Shown: piece by piece, positions 9,498-18,852 of the stretch
Layout: each line of letters opens with the position of its first letter
How positions within the stretch are numbered: the stretch's first letter is position 1
Notes under the pieces: generated by a model
The model's database searches: none
Told to the model about the DNA's origin: nothing
What the model saw: only the letters and a program-made list of their open reading frames with translations
DNA from: JBCDJI01 sp964351865
GTDB lineage: Bacteria; Verrucomicrobiota; Verrucomicrobiia; Methylacidiphilales; JBCBYL01
Assembly (NCBI GenBank): GCA_964351865.1
Contig: CAYGPJ010000001.1
Coordinates: forward strand, 1 to 64,000
Length of the DNA: 64,000 nt
Reading direction: 5' to 3'
Translations under genes and position numbers: made by a program

Positions 9498-9671
9498 TTA
9501 CGGAAGAGCGCACTCAAGCTTTCTTCCTTTCTGCCTTTCTTCTTTAAAGCGCCTGAACCAACGCCGCACCGTAGAACGATCACTTCCCACAGTCCCTGCG
9601 GATATCGTCTCTCTGATGACGTGCTGGATCCATAGCCCCGTTTCAAGGCGATCAACCGCCCTTCGCCCCAT
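9498..9671 (-). CDS. Small HTH-like ORF, function unknown
   Basis: Fifty-seven codons read MGRRAVDRLETGLWIQHVIR and then SDRSTVRRWFRRFKEERQKG. The segment SDRSTVRRWFRRF looks like a recognition helix of a helix-turn-helix protein, followed by a basic tail. No start signal is convincing and the family was not recognised. It could be a fragment of a transposase or regulator. Two other frames overlap it on the same strand, so it is uncertain that it is translated. Confidence 0.3.
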   Translation of the reverse strand: MGRRAVDRLETGLWIQHVIRETISAGTVGSDRSTVRRWFRRFKEERQKGRKLECALP

Positions 9672-9800
9672 AACTTCCTTCTCATTTTTATCAACGGCCG
9701 CACCCGCCGGCGAACGGCTTGAGCTCCCAGTTTCCGGTTTGGCATGCCCGGAAAACTACCGGTTAATCAGCCGAACGACAAAATCATAAATGAATGCATA

Positions 9801-9838
9801 AAAAAGCCTTTGGACATCAATGCATCCAAAGGCTTTTG
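9801..9838 (-). terminator. Rho-independent terminator of the PEP-CTERM gene
   Basis: The stem AAGCCTTTGGA pairs with TCCAAAGGCTT around a ten-base loop and is followed on the minus strand by a run of T. It lies 10 bp after the stop of the gene at 9848-10594. Confidence 0.85.
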
Positions 9839-9847
9839 AAAAAACGA

Positions 9848-10594
9848 CTATTTGATTTTGCGACGTCTCACCATCAAGAGCATCGAACCTGCCCCGAGTA
9901 ACAAAGCTGCACTGCTCGGCTCAGGAACCGCTGTAAAACGAACTTCTGCTGCACCCAGCCAGCGGATATCCCCGCCATTTGAGTCTGCACCTTGCATAAT
10001 GAATCGTATGTCACTGACACCAGACAATGTGGTGCCGAAATCAATGAATTGGGGTGCATAAGTAGATGTTTCGGGAGCCGGAGCAAAATCGAATTCACCG
10101 GGACCCACTTGGGTGAAATTGGTGCCGTCCGTTGACGTTTGAATCAACACCATATTAAGCCCTCTCTCGCTAAGGTTGTTACCTTCGTTATAATTCCAGA
10201 GATAAACACCTGTGATGTCGTAAGAGTCACTGTTGTCCAAATCCAAATCAAAGGTTAAAGCTACATCAAAGTTGCCGGGGTTGGAAATATGATCAATAAT
10301 ATTCATCCGCCACTGGTCATTGAGAACATTAGTGTGAGTGGGAAGGGTTCCTGGAATGGCATCGCCGGTTTCCACCAGAGTCGCATCCGACAACCCGCTT
10401 CCATCAATCAAATGAGCAGGAGGTCTGACACCGTCAGCATTACCGTTAGCCCCTAGATTCGCGGTGACACCTTCAGCATTAACAATAATCGTAGCGGCCT
10501 GAACCGAACTAACTAACATGCCTAGACACATCACCATCAAATAAACAATAACTTTTGTGTTCTTTCTATTCATTTTATTTCTCCTTCTATTCAT
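9848..10594 (-). CDS. PEP-CTERM sorted surface protein, discoidin-like
   Basis: The protein (248 residues) has a signal peptide ending SSVQA, a beta-rich middle resembling an F5/8 type C (discoidin-like) fold with FDLDLDNSDSYDITGVYLWN and RFIMQGADSNGGDIRWLG, and a C-terminal VPEPSS motif, hydrophobic helix and RRRK tail. PEP-CTERM proteins are processed by exosortase and usually end up in the envelope or exopolysaccharide. No exosortase is in the window. Two equally good starts exist, at 10594 and 10573, each with its own Shine-Dalgarno sequence because the start region is tandemly duplicated. An operator-like site lies 96 bp upstream, and a strong terminator follows. Confidence 0.88.
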   Translation of the reverse strand: MNRRRNKMNRKNTKVIVYLMVMCLGMLVSSVQAATIIVNAEGVTANLGANGNADGVRPPAHLIDGSGLSDATLVETGDAIPGTLPTHTNVLNDQWRMNIIDHISNPGNFDVALTFDLDLDNSDSYDITGVYLWNYNEGNNLSERGLNMVLIQTSTDGTNFTQVGPGEFDFAPAPETSTYAPQFIDFGTTLSGVSDIRFIMQGADSNGGDIRWLGAAEVRFTAVPEPSSAALLLGAGSMLLMVRRRKIK

Positions 10595-10605
10595 TTTATT
10601 TCTCC
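10564..10605 (-). repeat. Perfect 21-bp tandem duplication of RBS and start codon
   Basis: The unit GGAGAAATAAAATGAATAG plus AA occurs twice without mismatch, giving two in-frame SD-ATG sets seven codons apart. The first adds MNRRRNK to the signal peptide. Confidence 0.9.
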
Positions 10606-10689
10606 TGATCAGGTTGTTTGACTGCTTGCCTGCAACATATTACATCATTGCAACTTATTAATAATTTTGCGGAAACCCAATATATATTT

Positions 10690-10707
10690 TATGCAAGCGT
10701 GTGCGTA
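10690..10707. promoter_or_regulatory. Operator-like palindrome, site 2
   Basis: TATGCAA-GCGT-GTGCGTA lies 96 bp upstream of the PEP-CTERM gene at 9848-10594. It has the same asymmetric left half (TATGCAA) as sites at 14682, 22758 and 42769. Confidence 0.6.
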
Positions 10708-10794
10708 AATTGTTTGATTTTATGCTCTACTCTAGCACTTTGAACCCGCATTTCGGTGTGAAAATTGGAAATTAACCCATTCACCTTCATACCT

Positions 10795-10974
10795 AAGGGC
10801 ACATTGCATTTAATCTGACGTTTTTGGGTCATGCGTATGACAAGATCCTCCCCGAATGCTTTCGGGGAGGAATCTTATCCCACATTCCTGTGTGAGAATA
10901 TCCGTAGGATTTCTCGTAGACTCGCGATGTATCGGAGTTGCCACGATGTGTCTAATTGCATACAATGTGCTCTA
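10795..10974. mobile_element. MITE copy 1
   Basis: This non-coding element has terminal inverted repeats of about 25 bp (AAGGGCACATTGCATTTAAT and the complement of ATTGCATACAATGTGCTCTA). Inside are a strong hairpin, AAGATCCTCCCCGAA-tgct-TTCGGGGAGGAATCTT, and a conserved block ATATCCGTAGGATTTCTCGT. Copies 2 (20080-21438, interrupted) and 3 (25896-26091) share the same order. No protein is encoded, so mobility would need a transposase in trans. Here it lies inside sequence otherwise shared with 22800-23020. Confidence 0.75.
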
Positions 10975-11290
10975 ATCAGGTAGCGAGTGCTTGATTAGAT
11001 GTACGCATTTTTAGTGAGTTTATTTTTTATTGCTGAGATAGGCTTTACCAGTCTCCTATTCCTCTGAAATTTCCATGGGTATCGCGGTGACGAGTCTGAG
11101 AATCGAGTCGGTATCGAGTCTGTATTTAGAGGCCGTGAAAAAAGTCCTAGATAACCAGTATTCTGCGGTAAATCCCGCCCTGCTGCGTTACCTCTCGGCC
11201 ATGAGCACGAGGCCGAATGGCTCCTCAGTTACAGATCCTAGCGGATATGCGCCTTCGTCGTGCCTTGCCGGATCAATATTTCCCTTTAAT

Positions 11291-14200
11291 CTATTCAAAT
11301 ATAAATCCGGCGTCACACCAGTTCGTGTGGTCCTGGCCTTTGCCATCACCGCCATCGTCGACGATCAAGACAATCTCCTTGTAGCGCTCGTCGAGTTCGA
11401 CATCAAAATGCCATTTGGGTATGCCAGAATTTTTAAGCACGGGACTTTGAGCCATCAGCGATATGTCTTCACCCATTTCGACAACATCCCCGAACACTCG
11501 GTAACGGACGGATGTTTTTTCCGGTTCTTTAGCGCCCGCATCAGGTCCAACTACCGCTACGAAACGTTTCGCCCCTTTGGGGATCTTGAATCGCATGGTT
11601 GACGGTGCGTGAACGCCGTAGCCATCATCATACTCGACGCCATCAATGGTCAGTCTTTTCCCTGAAACCGCACTATTTTTCCGTGCATCGCGCCAGCCGT
11701 TTTCGATTTCACCGACCGGCTCGAGCGATGTGATGCTCACTCCCGGTTTAGCTGGTAGCGGAGGTAGATCGAGGCTCATGGGCGAGAGCTTAACACTTTT
11801 AGTCTGCAAAACATCCCCGTCATTGCCGAGTGCCTCGAGCTGATAGGTGTAGCTGTTTTCAAGCTGCAGGTCAAAGTCGGTGAACTCGTCACCATTGATA
11901 TAGACCGTGCGACCATCGTTCCGAATCAGCTTGAAGCCGCTCCCAAAACCAGTCGTTTCCCATGTGAAAATTGCCTTTTCAAAATCCCTTAAAACACTGA
12001 ACTCAACAATCTCAACAGGCTTAGCCTCAGCGACCTGACCCGGCTTGAAATTCAAAGCCAACTGAATCTCTCCATTTATCGGCGAATCCACTTTGACTCG
12101 AATATGAGGCCCCTCTTGTGTAAAGCTCGTTTTCGTTCCTTTGGGTGCGTTATCAAGCACCGCAGAATCCAAGATCCAGGAGGCTCCGGACGGAACAACC
12201 ACACGCAGCTCATAAGTTTCATTCCCCACCACATCGCAGACCAGCTTGAGCTGCGGCTCAGTCCACTCTTCTTTCTTCACATCGACGATGCCCTGCGTGA
12301 TGTGACGGTTTGTGCTCACCAATTGTGGGTAGCTTTTTACTGGATAAATCGAAATATTCCGGCAACCATACGGTGAAAGGCCAGATTGAATGCTTCCGCT
12401 AAACGGAGTAATGAACGCATCACTCCAGTAGTCAAAGCCCATGTATTGTTGGCTGGGATCCAGTCCAATCTCATCCATGCGGGTCTCAATCGTCTTGGGC
12501 GCTTCGCCGTCCCAATTATAATGCCCGATAACGATACGGCTAACACCACTCGCATCATCCTGGAGGAGCCACTCATGCGAAATGTCATGCTCCAGAAAGT
12601 CGAGTGGGCGGCTGTTCAGACTCGCATGGCTCGGCATGGTGCGACGCAGAAGATGTAAGCGGTCTTCCGGTAGTTTATAATAATCCTCGCTACTGGCGTT
12701 GAGCCCGCCGTTCAGAGTGACCCATGTGGCCAACAGCTTTGCCTGATCATAGGGAAAGCGAGGTCTAAAATACATCGGGTCGGGATCGTTATACCACACC
12801 TTTTTGTCTAAGAAGTAATAGCGGGTGGTAAATTGAGGACCTCTGAGCATCCTAGCTGCGTCGATGCCATTGTCAGGGCCGACACGCATCGCATCCATTT
12901 TTCCAAATGAAGCACCGAAAGTCCTTAATTCCTGGATCATGCAACAGCCCAAAAAGAAGACATCGTCTCCGGCAGCTTCCCGAACAATATCCAAGCCCAT
13001 TCGATACGCTTCGACCGGTGTGATCATGGGATTATGACGAATAGTTTTCCCCACATCATCGCCCCGATAGGTGGCCTGATGATACCTGAGCCCACTTCCA
13101 AGCCCGGTCCAGAGACCATCCATTTTAAAGTATTCATAGCCCCAATCATGAGCCATGCGCTTTACCATGGTACGGAGGTACTCCTGGCTCTTGGGATACG
13201 TCATATCAATAGTCGTGCCACCCCAGGTCGCGACGTAAGGAGCCTGCGTGATGTCATCAATTTTGAAATCAAATTCTTCAGCCAGTTGCTTCGTCTTATT
13301 GGGGTTTCCCTTGCCCACTTTGTAGAACAGATCCTGTTTGTCTGCAAAGTATGGGTGCGTGAAAGTGCCGGCAAACGGGATAAACCAGATGCCGGGAACC
13401 AAGCCCTTCTCTTTCATGTAATCAGCCGTCGGTTTCATTCCATTAGGGTAATTCCCCTCCGGATCGACATATTCAAAGACTTTCTTCGGCCCGTTCCTTT
13501 CATCACCCGCCTGCCATTTACTGTCAATCTGCATGACACTTAACCCATACTGTTTGAGGTTTTTCTCCACGAAATCAGCATTTTCAGCAATCCGTTCCGC
13601 GCTGGAATCATTAGCGTGATACCAAGTGCAGTAAACGGTCGGCAGCTCCCGCAACTTAATGTCATAGTAATCTTTCACCTGATGGGAAAACTGCTCTAAC
13701 CCCACCCGTATGTCATCGAAGAACCCAACCATCAAGACTTCGCCCTTCTCGGTCTGCCCCGGATCCAGACGCAAGTCCCCGTAAGTCACGAAACTCTTTA
13801 ATCGGGCCGTGCCCTGCTCTTGTCCAATATTAACAATACCCGAACCACGGTCCGAAGACACCCAGGCACTGACGACGCCTCCACCGGTATCCGGGTCGGC
13901 GATAGCACCAAATACATAGCTGGCGTAATCCTTATCCAATTTTTGTAGCCCATCTGTACCGCGAGTCACCAACTCTGAGTTTGGCCGATCTAAATCGATG
14001 TCCAATGAAACCAATGGGGCCTCATCGATCGAGATTTGTTTTGAAGTCTTGTTATGGATTGACTGTTGGAGCACGAGAAAAGGAACGGAATCATACAAGG
14101 CCAACCGTGTGCTGGAACCGTCTTTGCCAGTGCACTCCAACACCCAGCCAGAACCGAACTGAGATTCATCCAGTGAATACTTTTTAACCGAGACGATTTC

Positions 14201-14380
14201 TTGCGAGAGTGCGCCTTTTTGTGTCGCGCCCGCCTTCATTCCTTTGCGTTTCAGCGTAAAACTCGAGGTGGTTTCGCTCAGGCTTAGCTCGTAGGTCGCA
14301 TTTTCAATTTCGTAGGCCGCCTGGCAAATTGACGACAAGAGCAGAGCTCCAATGATTAGTATTGGCTTTGAACTTTTCAT
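11291..14380 (-). CDS. GH36-like (clan GH-D) glycosidase with C-terminal NPCBM domain
   Basis: Predicted secreted retaining alpha-glycosidase of 1029 residues, with start at ATG 14380 giving a clean signal peptide (ILIIGALLLSSICQA). A beta-sandwich N-terminal domain is followed by a (beta/alpha)8 barrel. The nucleophile is likely Asp421 in YEYFKMDGLW and the acid/base Asp503 in MRVGPDNG, both matching clan GH-D positions. A C-terminal NPCBM-type module (about 900-1029) shows DGYGVHAPSTMRF and DDGGDGKGQDHTNW. Alpha-galactosidase is the nearest characterised activity, but alpha-N-acetylgalactosaminidase or another alpha-linked sugar is possible. It sits in an interruption of an otherwise duplicated PEP-CTERM/esterase module. 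Confidence 0.85.
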   Translation of the reverse strand: MKSSKPILIIGALLLSSICQAAYEIENATYELSLSETTSSFTLKRKGMKAGATQKGALSQEIVSVKKYSLDESQFGSGWVLECTGKDGSSTRLALYDSVPFLVLQQSIHNKTSKQISIDEAPLVSLDIDLDRPNSELVTRGTDGLQKLDKDYASYVFGAIADPDTGGGVVSAWVSSDRGSGIVNIGQEQGTARLKSFVTYGDLRLDPGQTEKGEVLMVGFFDDIRVGLEQFSHQVKDYYDIKLRELPTVYCTWYHANDSSAERIAENADFVEKNLKQYGLSVMQIDSKWQAGDERNGPKKVFEYVDPEGNYPNGMKPTADYMKEKGLVPGIWFIPFAGTFTHPYFADKQDLFYKVGKGNPNKTKQLAEEFDFKIDDITQAPYVATWGGTTIDMTYPKSQEYLRTMVKRMAHDWGYEYFKMDGLWTGLGSGLRYHQATYRGDDVGKTIRHNPMITPVEAYRMGLDIVREAAGDDVFFLGCCMIQELRTFGASFGKMDAMRVGPDNGIDAARMLRGPQFTTRYYFLDKKVWYNDPDPMYFRPRFPYDQAKLLATWVTLNGGLNASSEDYYKLPEDRLHLLRRTMPSHASLNSRPLDFLEHDISHEWLLQDDASGVSRIVIGHYNWDGEAPKTIETRMDEIGLDPSQQYMGFDYWSDAFITPFSGSIQSGLSPYGCRNISIYPVKSYPQLVSTNRHITQGIVDVKKEEWTEPQLKLVCDVVGNETYELRVVVPSGASWILDSAVLDNAPKGTKTSFTQEGPHIRVKVDSPINGEIQLALNFKPGQVAEAKPVEIVEFSVLRDFEKAIFTWETTGFGSGFKLIRNDGRTVYINGDEFTDFDLQLENSYTYQLEALGNDGDVLQTKSVKLSPMSLDLPPLPAKPGVSITSLEPVGEIENGWRDARKNSAVSGKRLTIDGVEYDDGYGVHAPSTMRFKIPKGAKRFVAVVGPDAGAKEPEKTSVRYRVFGDVVEMGEDISLMAQSPVLKNSGIPKWHFDVELDERYKEIVLIVDDGGDGKGQDHTNWCDAGFIFE

Positions 14381-14681
14381 GTTAAATCGGTGTAGTGTCA
14401 TTTTTATTTAGGGGCTATAGATGCTTACTAGGCCGTGTAGGCCGTGTTAACGAATTGGGCTCATGTCGGCTGAAAAGCCTATTTTGCCCCAAAACGCGTT
14501 TGTTCGGATCACGGAATCTGGTACTTAAATTATTGAAGTTATGAGGCGACCCAAACTAATGTAGCCTGAGTTTACCTGACAGAGTATGTTCTTCATTAGT
14601 CTTTCTATTGTTGATTGGTTCCAATGTAATTTCATACTAGAATGACAGTATTCTTATGTAGCGGAAGATAAACATATTTTC

Positions 14682-14699
14682 TATGCAAACATGTGCGTA
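14682..14699. promoter_or_regulatory. Operator-like palindrome, site 3
   Basis: TATGCAA-ACAT-GTGCGTA lies in the divergent region between the GH36-like gene (minus strand) and the esterase (plus strand), 302 and 156 bp from their starts. Confidence 0.6.
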
Positions 14700-14763
14700 G
14701 ATCTCGTCTGTTTAAATACGCTACTCTTTTTGGATACCTATTTTTTTTATAGCCGTAACGCCT

Positions 14764-14781
14764 TGCGCACATGCGTGCGCA
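14764..14781. promoter_or_regulatory. Operator-like palindrome, site 4
   Basis: TGCGCAC-ATGC-GTGCGCA has perfect 7-bp arms. It lies 74 bp upstream of the esterase ATG at 14855 and is preserved upstream of the paralogue at 23146. Confidence 0.7.
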
Positions 14782-14814
14782 GAAAAGCCTTTGCTTAAAT
14801 TTAAAGGACAACAT

Positions 14815-14895
14815 ATGACCGTTTGGCGAACGAACCAACCATACACTGATTACTATGCAACTGAAACGTACTACCCTCCCCCTCAATTTAAATAA
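14815..14895 (+). CDS. Upstream ORF overlapping the esterase start
   Basis: A 26-codon ORF begins at ATG after AAAGGA and ends PPPQFK, overlapping the first 13 codons of the esterase in the +1 frame relative to it. The homologous leader at 23091-23186 has the same start and the same ending despite a 15-nt length difference that keeps the frame. It could be a leader peptide or a translational coupler; it could also be incidental. Confidence 0.35.
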   Translation: MTVWRTNQPYTDYYATETYYPPPQFK

Positions 14896-16552
14896 TAGAA
14901 TACTATCCTGCCTGCTCCTATTGGGTGCACTTGCCTTAACGCATGTAGAAGCGGATGCGGCTCCCGCGGAATCGAATCGCTACGTCTATGAAGGCTCGCC
15001 AAAGTTTGCTTACGGTTTTTCGTCGCATATGGTTCTTCAGCGTGACACAGAGTTCAATGTCTGGGGATTTGCGAGCCCAGGCGAGTCGGTCACCGTTTCG
15101 ATCGACAATCAGCAGGTCTCCGGCCAAGCGGACGAGTCAGGGGAATGGCTTATAAAGCTTGCTCCCATGGAGGCGGGCGGGCCGTTTGATCTGAAACTGA
15201 AAAGCGGCAATACCGTTGTCTCGCTTGAAGATGTTTTGATCGGTGATGTCTGGATTTGCGCGGGACAATCGAATATGCGTTATAACCTGGCATCCAGGTT
15301 TAGGGATATGAAAGACGAGAACGGCGAATACGTTGCCGTGGAAGACAGGGAAAAGGCGCCCCTAATATTTGCCGATGAATTGGCCGACTTGCGCGAACAA
15401 AAGCGATTTCCAATCCGCCATGCCATGGGTGGGAATGCCGACTTTGACTGGATTGAGGTCAATTACGAAAACGCTTCGGATCCGAAAAAATACCGCCAGG
15501 GGGTGACCGCCGTAGGTTATTTCTTTGCCAAGCATCTACGTAAAGACCTCGGTGAGGTTCCGATCGGAATCATACAGATCGGGAACGGAGGGGCCGCCAT
15601 CCGTGAAATGCTGCCAAAGCACATACTGTGGGCGGATCCCGGCATGCTCAAAATGATGCAGGGTTATTGGCCCGAAACTGTCGAAAAACGTGGACAGGAA
15701 GAGCTGGATGCCTATTACGAAAAGGTAGAGTCTTGGTTGAAGCGGGATAACATCACCGGACCCTCTCCTGCCGAATATATGGGCCGGATTCCTGGTCACC
15801 TTTTTTACCACCATTTTGCCCCGCTTCAAAATCTCAAGTTCAAGGGGATGCTCTATTATCAGGGGGAGGCCGACGCCGGACGCGGTTACTTTTACCGTCA
15901 TTTGCAGCGCACACTGATCGATGTCTTACGGGAACATTTTGCATTCAGCGATATGCCCTTTCTGACGGTCCTGCTACCGGCGAGCAAGCGGCTCGATTAC
16001 TCCGATATTTGTGAAAGCCAGATGTATCTGGCGGATACCGTGAAAGGCGTCCATGCCGTTTACGCGCCAGAGGGCGCCTGGGATCATCCCAAGGACCTTC
16101 ATCCTCCACATAAGGAAATCGTCGGACAACGCGCTGCTATGACTGCCCTTAATGAAGTTTACGCCTCTGATACTCCCTACTTGGGACCGCGTTATGAGTC
16201 TCATGAAATTGCCGGTGACACTATCGTCGTCACCTTCCGTGATACGAACGGTGGCCTGATACTTAAAGAAGGGGAAAATGAGCTGACCGGCTTTCAGATC
16301 GCAGGTAACGATAAAGAGTTTCTTGAAGCGGAAGCCAAATTGGCCAATGACGCAGACAAGGTTATCGTTTCCATTCCCACAGCGCTTCAGGGCGGCGACC
16401 AGGAACTGCAAGTTCGCTATAACTTTGTAAGATATTACGTTCCTGTTCTTTATAGCAAAAACGGTCTGCCGGCTGTATTTTTCCGGACCGATGACTTCGA
16501 GACCCGCACCTCGAAAAGGGCGCCGGATGAATGGAAACAGAATGAGGAATAA
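14855..16552 (+). CDS. Sialate O-acetylesterase-like SGNH esterase (paralogue A)
   Basis: A secreted 565-residue esterase of the SIAE-like group, predicted to remove acetyl groups from sugars. The signal peptide ends about residue 36 (VEADAA). Block I GQSNM contains the nucleophile Ser139. The substrate loop has YYQGEAD, and the Asp414/His416 pair is in DLHPPHKE. A beta-domain inserted before the first block (VNVWG-like, ASPGESVTVSID) and a C-terminal beta-domain match the family. It is closely related to the gene at 23146-24759, including the leader DNA. It is followed by a GH36-type gene 80 bp downstream on the same strand, possibly co-transcribed. Confidence 0.9.
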   Translation: MQLKRTTLPLNLNNRILSCLLLLGALALTHVEADAAPAESNRYVYEGSPKFAYGFSSHMVLQRDTEFNVWGFASPGESVTVSIDNQQVSGQADESGEWLIKLAPMEAGGPFDLKLKSGNTVVSLEDVLIGDVWICAGQSNMRYNLASRFRDMKDENGEYVAVEDREKAPLIFADELADLREQKRFPIRHAMGGNADFDWIEVNYENASDPKKYRQGVTAVGYFFAKHLRKDLGEVPIGIIQIGNGGAAIREMLPKHILWADPGMLKMMQGYWPETVEKRGQEELDAYYEKVESWLKRDNITGPSPAEYMGRIPGHLFYHHFAPLQNLKFKGMLYYQGEADAGRGYFYRHLQRTLIDVLREHFAFSDMPFLTVLLPASKRLDYSDICESQMYLADTVKGVHAVYAPEGAWDHPKDLHPPHKEIVGQRAAMTALNEVYASDTPYLGPRYESHEIAGDTIVVTFRDTNGGLILKEGENELTGFQIAGNDKEFLEAEAKLANDADKVIVSIPTALQGGDQELQVRYNFVRYYVPVLYSKNGLPAVFFRTDDFETRTSKRAPDEWKQNEE

Positions 16553-16632
16553 GTAATAAGTAATACTGCAAGCGTTTTTAAAAAAACATGAATAAATTAA
16601 ACACAAAATTATTAAAATTAAGGAGTCGAGTA

Positions 16633-18723
16633 ATGAAGGGATGTAATGTGAAGCTGATGATTGCAATGTTTGTAGGTCTGTTTTCCATATTGAATGGGAA
16701 TCTTTGGGCTGAGGAAATCAACATTGATATGAAGTCCGATCCAAACGGGTTGGTCATAGAAAAATCTTTATCAGTGACGCCCGATGAAGAGGGAACCCTG
16801 AAAACGTACAAATTGACTTTACCGGAATATACAAAAGTGCTGTATTTCCGAGGTGCGTGGTGGCCATATGGCGGCAATAATGTTTTTGGAAAAAGCATTG
16901 ATGAAATTGGCGGCAGTGGAGGCGGAAAAGGCGGGATTTTTATGGTTCTGCAACTGACCGACGGCCGTTATCTGGCCGTACTTCCTCTGGCTGGAGATCA
17001 GGCCTATGCCTATCTTGTCCCCGGAAGAGGTTCTAATAAGAAGGATTGCAGTATCTGGCTGTCAACGTTCGGGACGGCCAGTGTCAAAGGTGACTTTCCT
17101 ATAGTCTGCTGGGCGACGTCCGATTCTCCCTACGAAGCGAGTTCAAAGGTATGGTTAGAGGCGTGTGAAGTTCCGCAGATCAAAGGCAATATGAAGCCGC
17201 GTTATCAAAAAGAATATCCTGAAATCTTCAAATATCTCGGATGGTGTTCATGGGAAGAGTATCGCACTAATATTACCAGTGACAGAATGGTTGCTGAAAT
17301 GGAAGGACTGCAGGCTGCTCCAATTCCCGTACGATGGTTTCTTGTTGATCATGGTCATTTTTCTAAAACCACACTCGGACCTGATGAGGAAAAGTTCCCA
17401 AATGGTTACACACCTTTGACAGATCTGAGAGATCTCAAATCCGACCGCGGCATAAAGTGGGTCGGTATGTGGCACGCATTACTGGGGGTTCGCAGTGGAG
17501 TAGAAAGGGGAAATCCTCCGGCAATTAAAGACGTAATGATGGATATTCAAAACGGCAATTCGATGCCTAAGCCGGATATAGAATCAATAACTACGTTTAT
17601 GAAATATCTCTATTCTCATTCGAAAAGAGATAAAATTGATTTTATCAAGATAGACTTTTGCGGTCCCGTTCTTCCCTATTATGCGGGATCAGATAAAAAA
17701 ACCGTCATCGCCGGCTTCCCCAAGACAACGGAGAATGCCGTTCCGAATCCTGCAGAGGCAGCGATTAATTTTTCACGCATTTATCAAGAAACATCTGCAG
17801 AGTTTAAAGCACTGATGAACTGCAACTGGCATACACCGCCTTTTGTTTTCAATTCAATGGACAGTAATGTTGGCCGGTGCAGTGGTGATTATAGAAAATC
17901 AAACCTGAGATCAGCGAAGACTCATATCTTTGGTTCTTATAATACCATCCTGTGGCTGGGGCAGACCGTCTGGGGCGACCACGATATGTTCCACTCCTCT
18001 GATGAATTCGCCGGACGCATGATGGCAATTACCAAGGCGATGTCAGGAGGTCCCGTCTATTTGTCTGATAGTCACGATCATTTGCTGGCTGAAAATATCA
18101 GACCCTTGTGTTATGAAAATGGGCTCATTATCCGTCCCCTTGCCCCTGCATCTCCGTTTGAAGAAGATCTCTTTTTGAACATAGAAGATGAAAAGCTGCA
18201 CCGTGTTATGGCGCCGCTGCCGAATAAAAGCGCAGCTTTTGCCGTCTATAACTACCTCGGCGACAAAGAACAGGATCTGGTTGAACTAAGTGGCACCATA
18301 TCACCGGATCACTACCGCGATGTATCTGGAATGATTCAGCCCTATCCGGGTAAATGGGAAATGCCGAAAGAGGGACTCGTCCTTTATGACGATGAAACGA
18401 AAACAGCAGAAAAATTCGATAAAGAATACAAAATCACCATCAAAGGATTTGGCGACCGCTTTTTTCAGGTCTCTCCGATTCAAAACGGTTGGTCGGTTAT
18501 CGGTAGAACTGATAAGTTCCTTTCTGCCGCCACCGTTGAAATCCTATCCTGCTCGGACAATGAGTTGAAGATTAAATTGGCTGAAACCGGCCCATTTGCA
18601 ATATGGCTCACAGAAGGAACCCCCACGGCATTTGGAATCACGTTTGCCGACAAAGGAAATGGACTCTTTGTTGCGGACTTGCCGGTTGAGGCTGTTCCAA
18701 TGGAAGTTGTGATCAACAAGTAA
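16633..18723 (+). CDS. Raffinose-synthase/Sip1-like GH36 protein
   Basis: The start at ATG 16633 is chosen because AAGGAG lies nine bases upstream and a signal peptide (LMIAMFVGLFSILNGNLWA) follows. An in-frame ATG at 16588 has no such signal. The 696-residue product has the raffinose synthase/Sip1 signatures GWCSWEEY, DFIKIDFCG (nucleophile Asp341), RCSGDY (acid/base Asp419) and GGPVYLSDSHD. Plant relatives transfer galactose; bacterial ones act as alpha-galactosidases or are uncharacterised. Base composition is visibly more AT-rich than the flanking esterase, and together with the next gene it may have been acquired separately. Confidence 0.8.
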   Translation: MKGCNVKLMIAMFVGLFSILNGNLWAEEINIDMKSDPNGLVIEKSLSVTPDEEGTLKTYKLTLPEYTKVLYFRGAWWPYGGNNVFGKSIDEIGGSGGGKGGIFMVLQLTDGRYLAVLPLAGDQAYAYLVPGRGSNKKDCSIWLSTFGTASVKGDFPIVCWATSDSPYEASSKVWLEACEVPQIKGNMKPRYQKEYPEIFKYLGWCSWEEYRTNITSDRMVAEMEGLQAAPIPVRWFLVDHGHFSKTTLGPDEEKFPNGYTPLTDLRDLKSDRGIKWVGMWHALLGVRSGVERGNPPAIKDVMMDIQNGNSMPKPDIESITTFMKYLYSHSKRDKIDFIKIDFCGPVLPYYAGSDKKTVIAGFPKTTENAVPNPAEAAINFSRIYQETSAEFKALMNCNWHTPPFVFNSMDSNVGRCSGDYRKSNLRSAKTHIFGSYNTILWLGQTVWGDHDMFHSSDEFAGRMMAITKAMSGGPVYLSDSHDHLLAENIRPLCYENGLIIRPLAPASPFEEDLFLNIEDEKLHRVMAPLPNKSAAFAVYNYLGDKEQDLVELSGTISPDHYRDVSGMIQPYPGKWEMPKEGLVLYDDETKTAEKFDKEYKITIKGFGDRFFQVSPIQNGWSVIGRTDKFLSAATVEILSCSDNELKIKLAETGPFAIWLTEGTPTAFGITFADKGNGLFVADLPVEAVPMEVVINK

Positions 18724-18749
18724 AGCGACCTACTTGCGCGCAATCCTGC

Positions 18750-18770
18750 GAGGGGCCGACAGTGCCCCTC
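18750..18770 (+). other. GC-rich hairpin between two genes
   Basis: GAGGGGC-cgacagt-GCCCCTC forms a 7-bp stem with a 7-base loop, 27 bp after the GH36-type stop. No T-run follows, so it may protect mRNA or attenuate rather than terminate. Confidence 0.45.
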
Positions 18771-18852
18771 CAGCTCCCATACAGTAGTAAGTTCTAAAAT
18801 GAAGGTAAGGAGCAGTTCCTACAATAAACTTAAATATCGGAGGGTATCGAGA

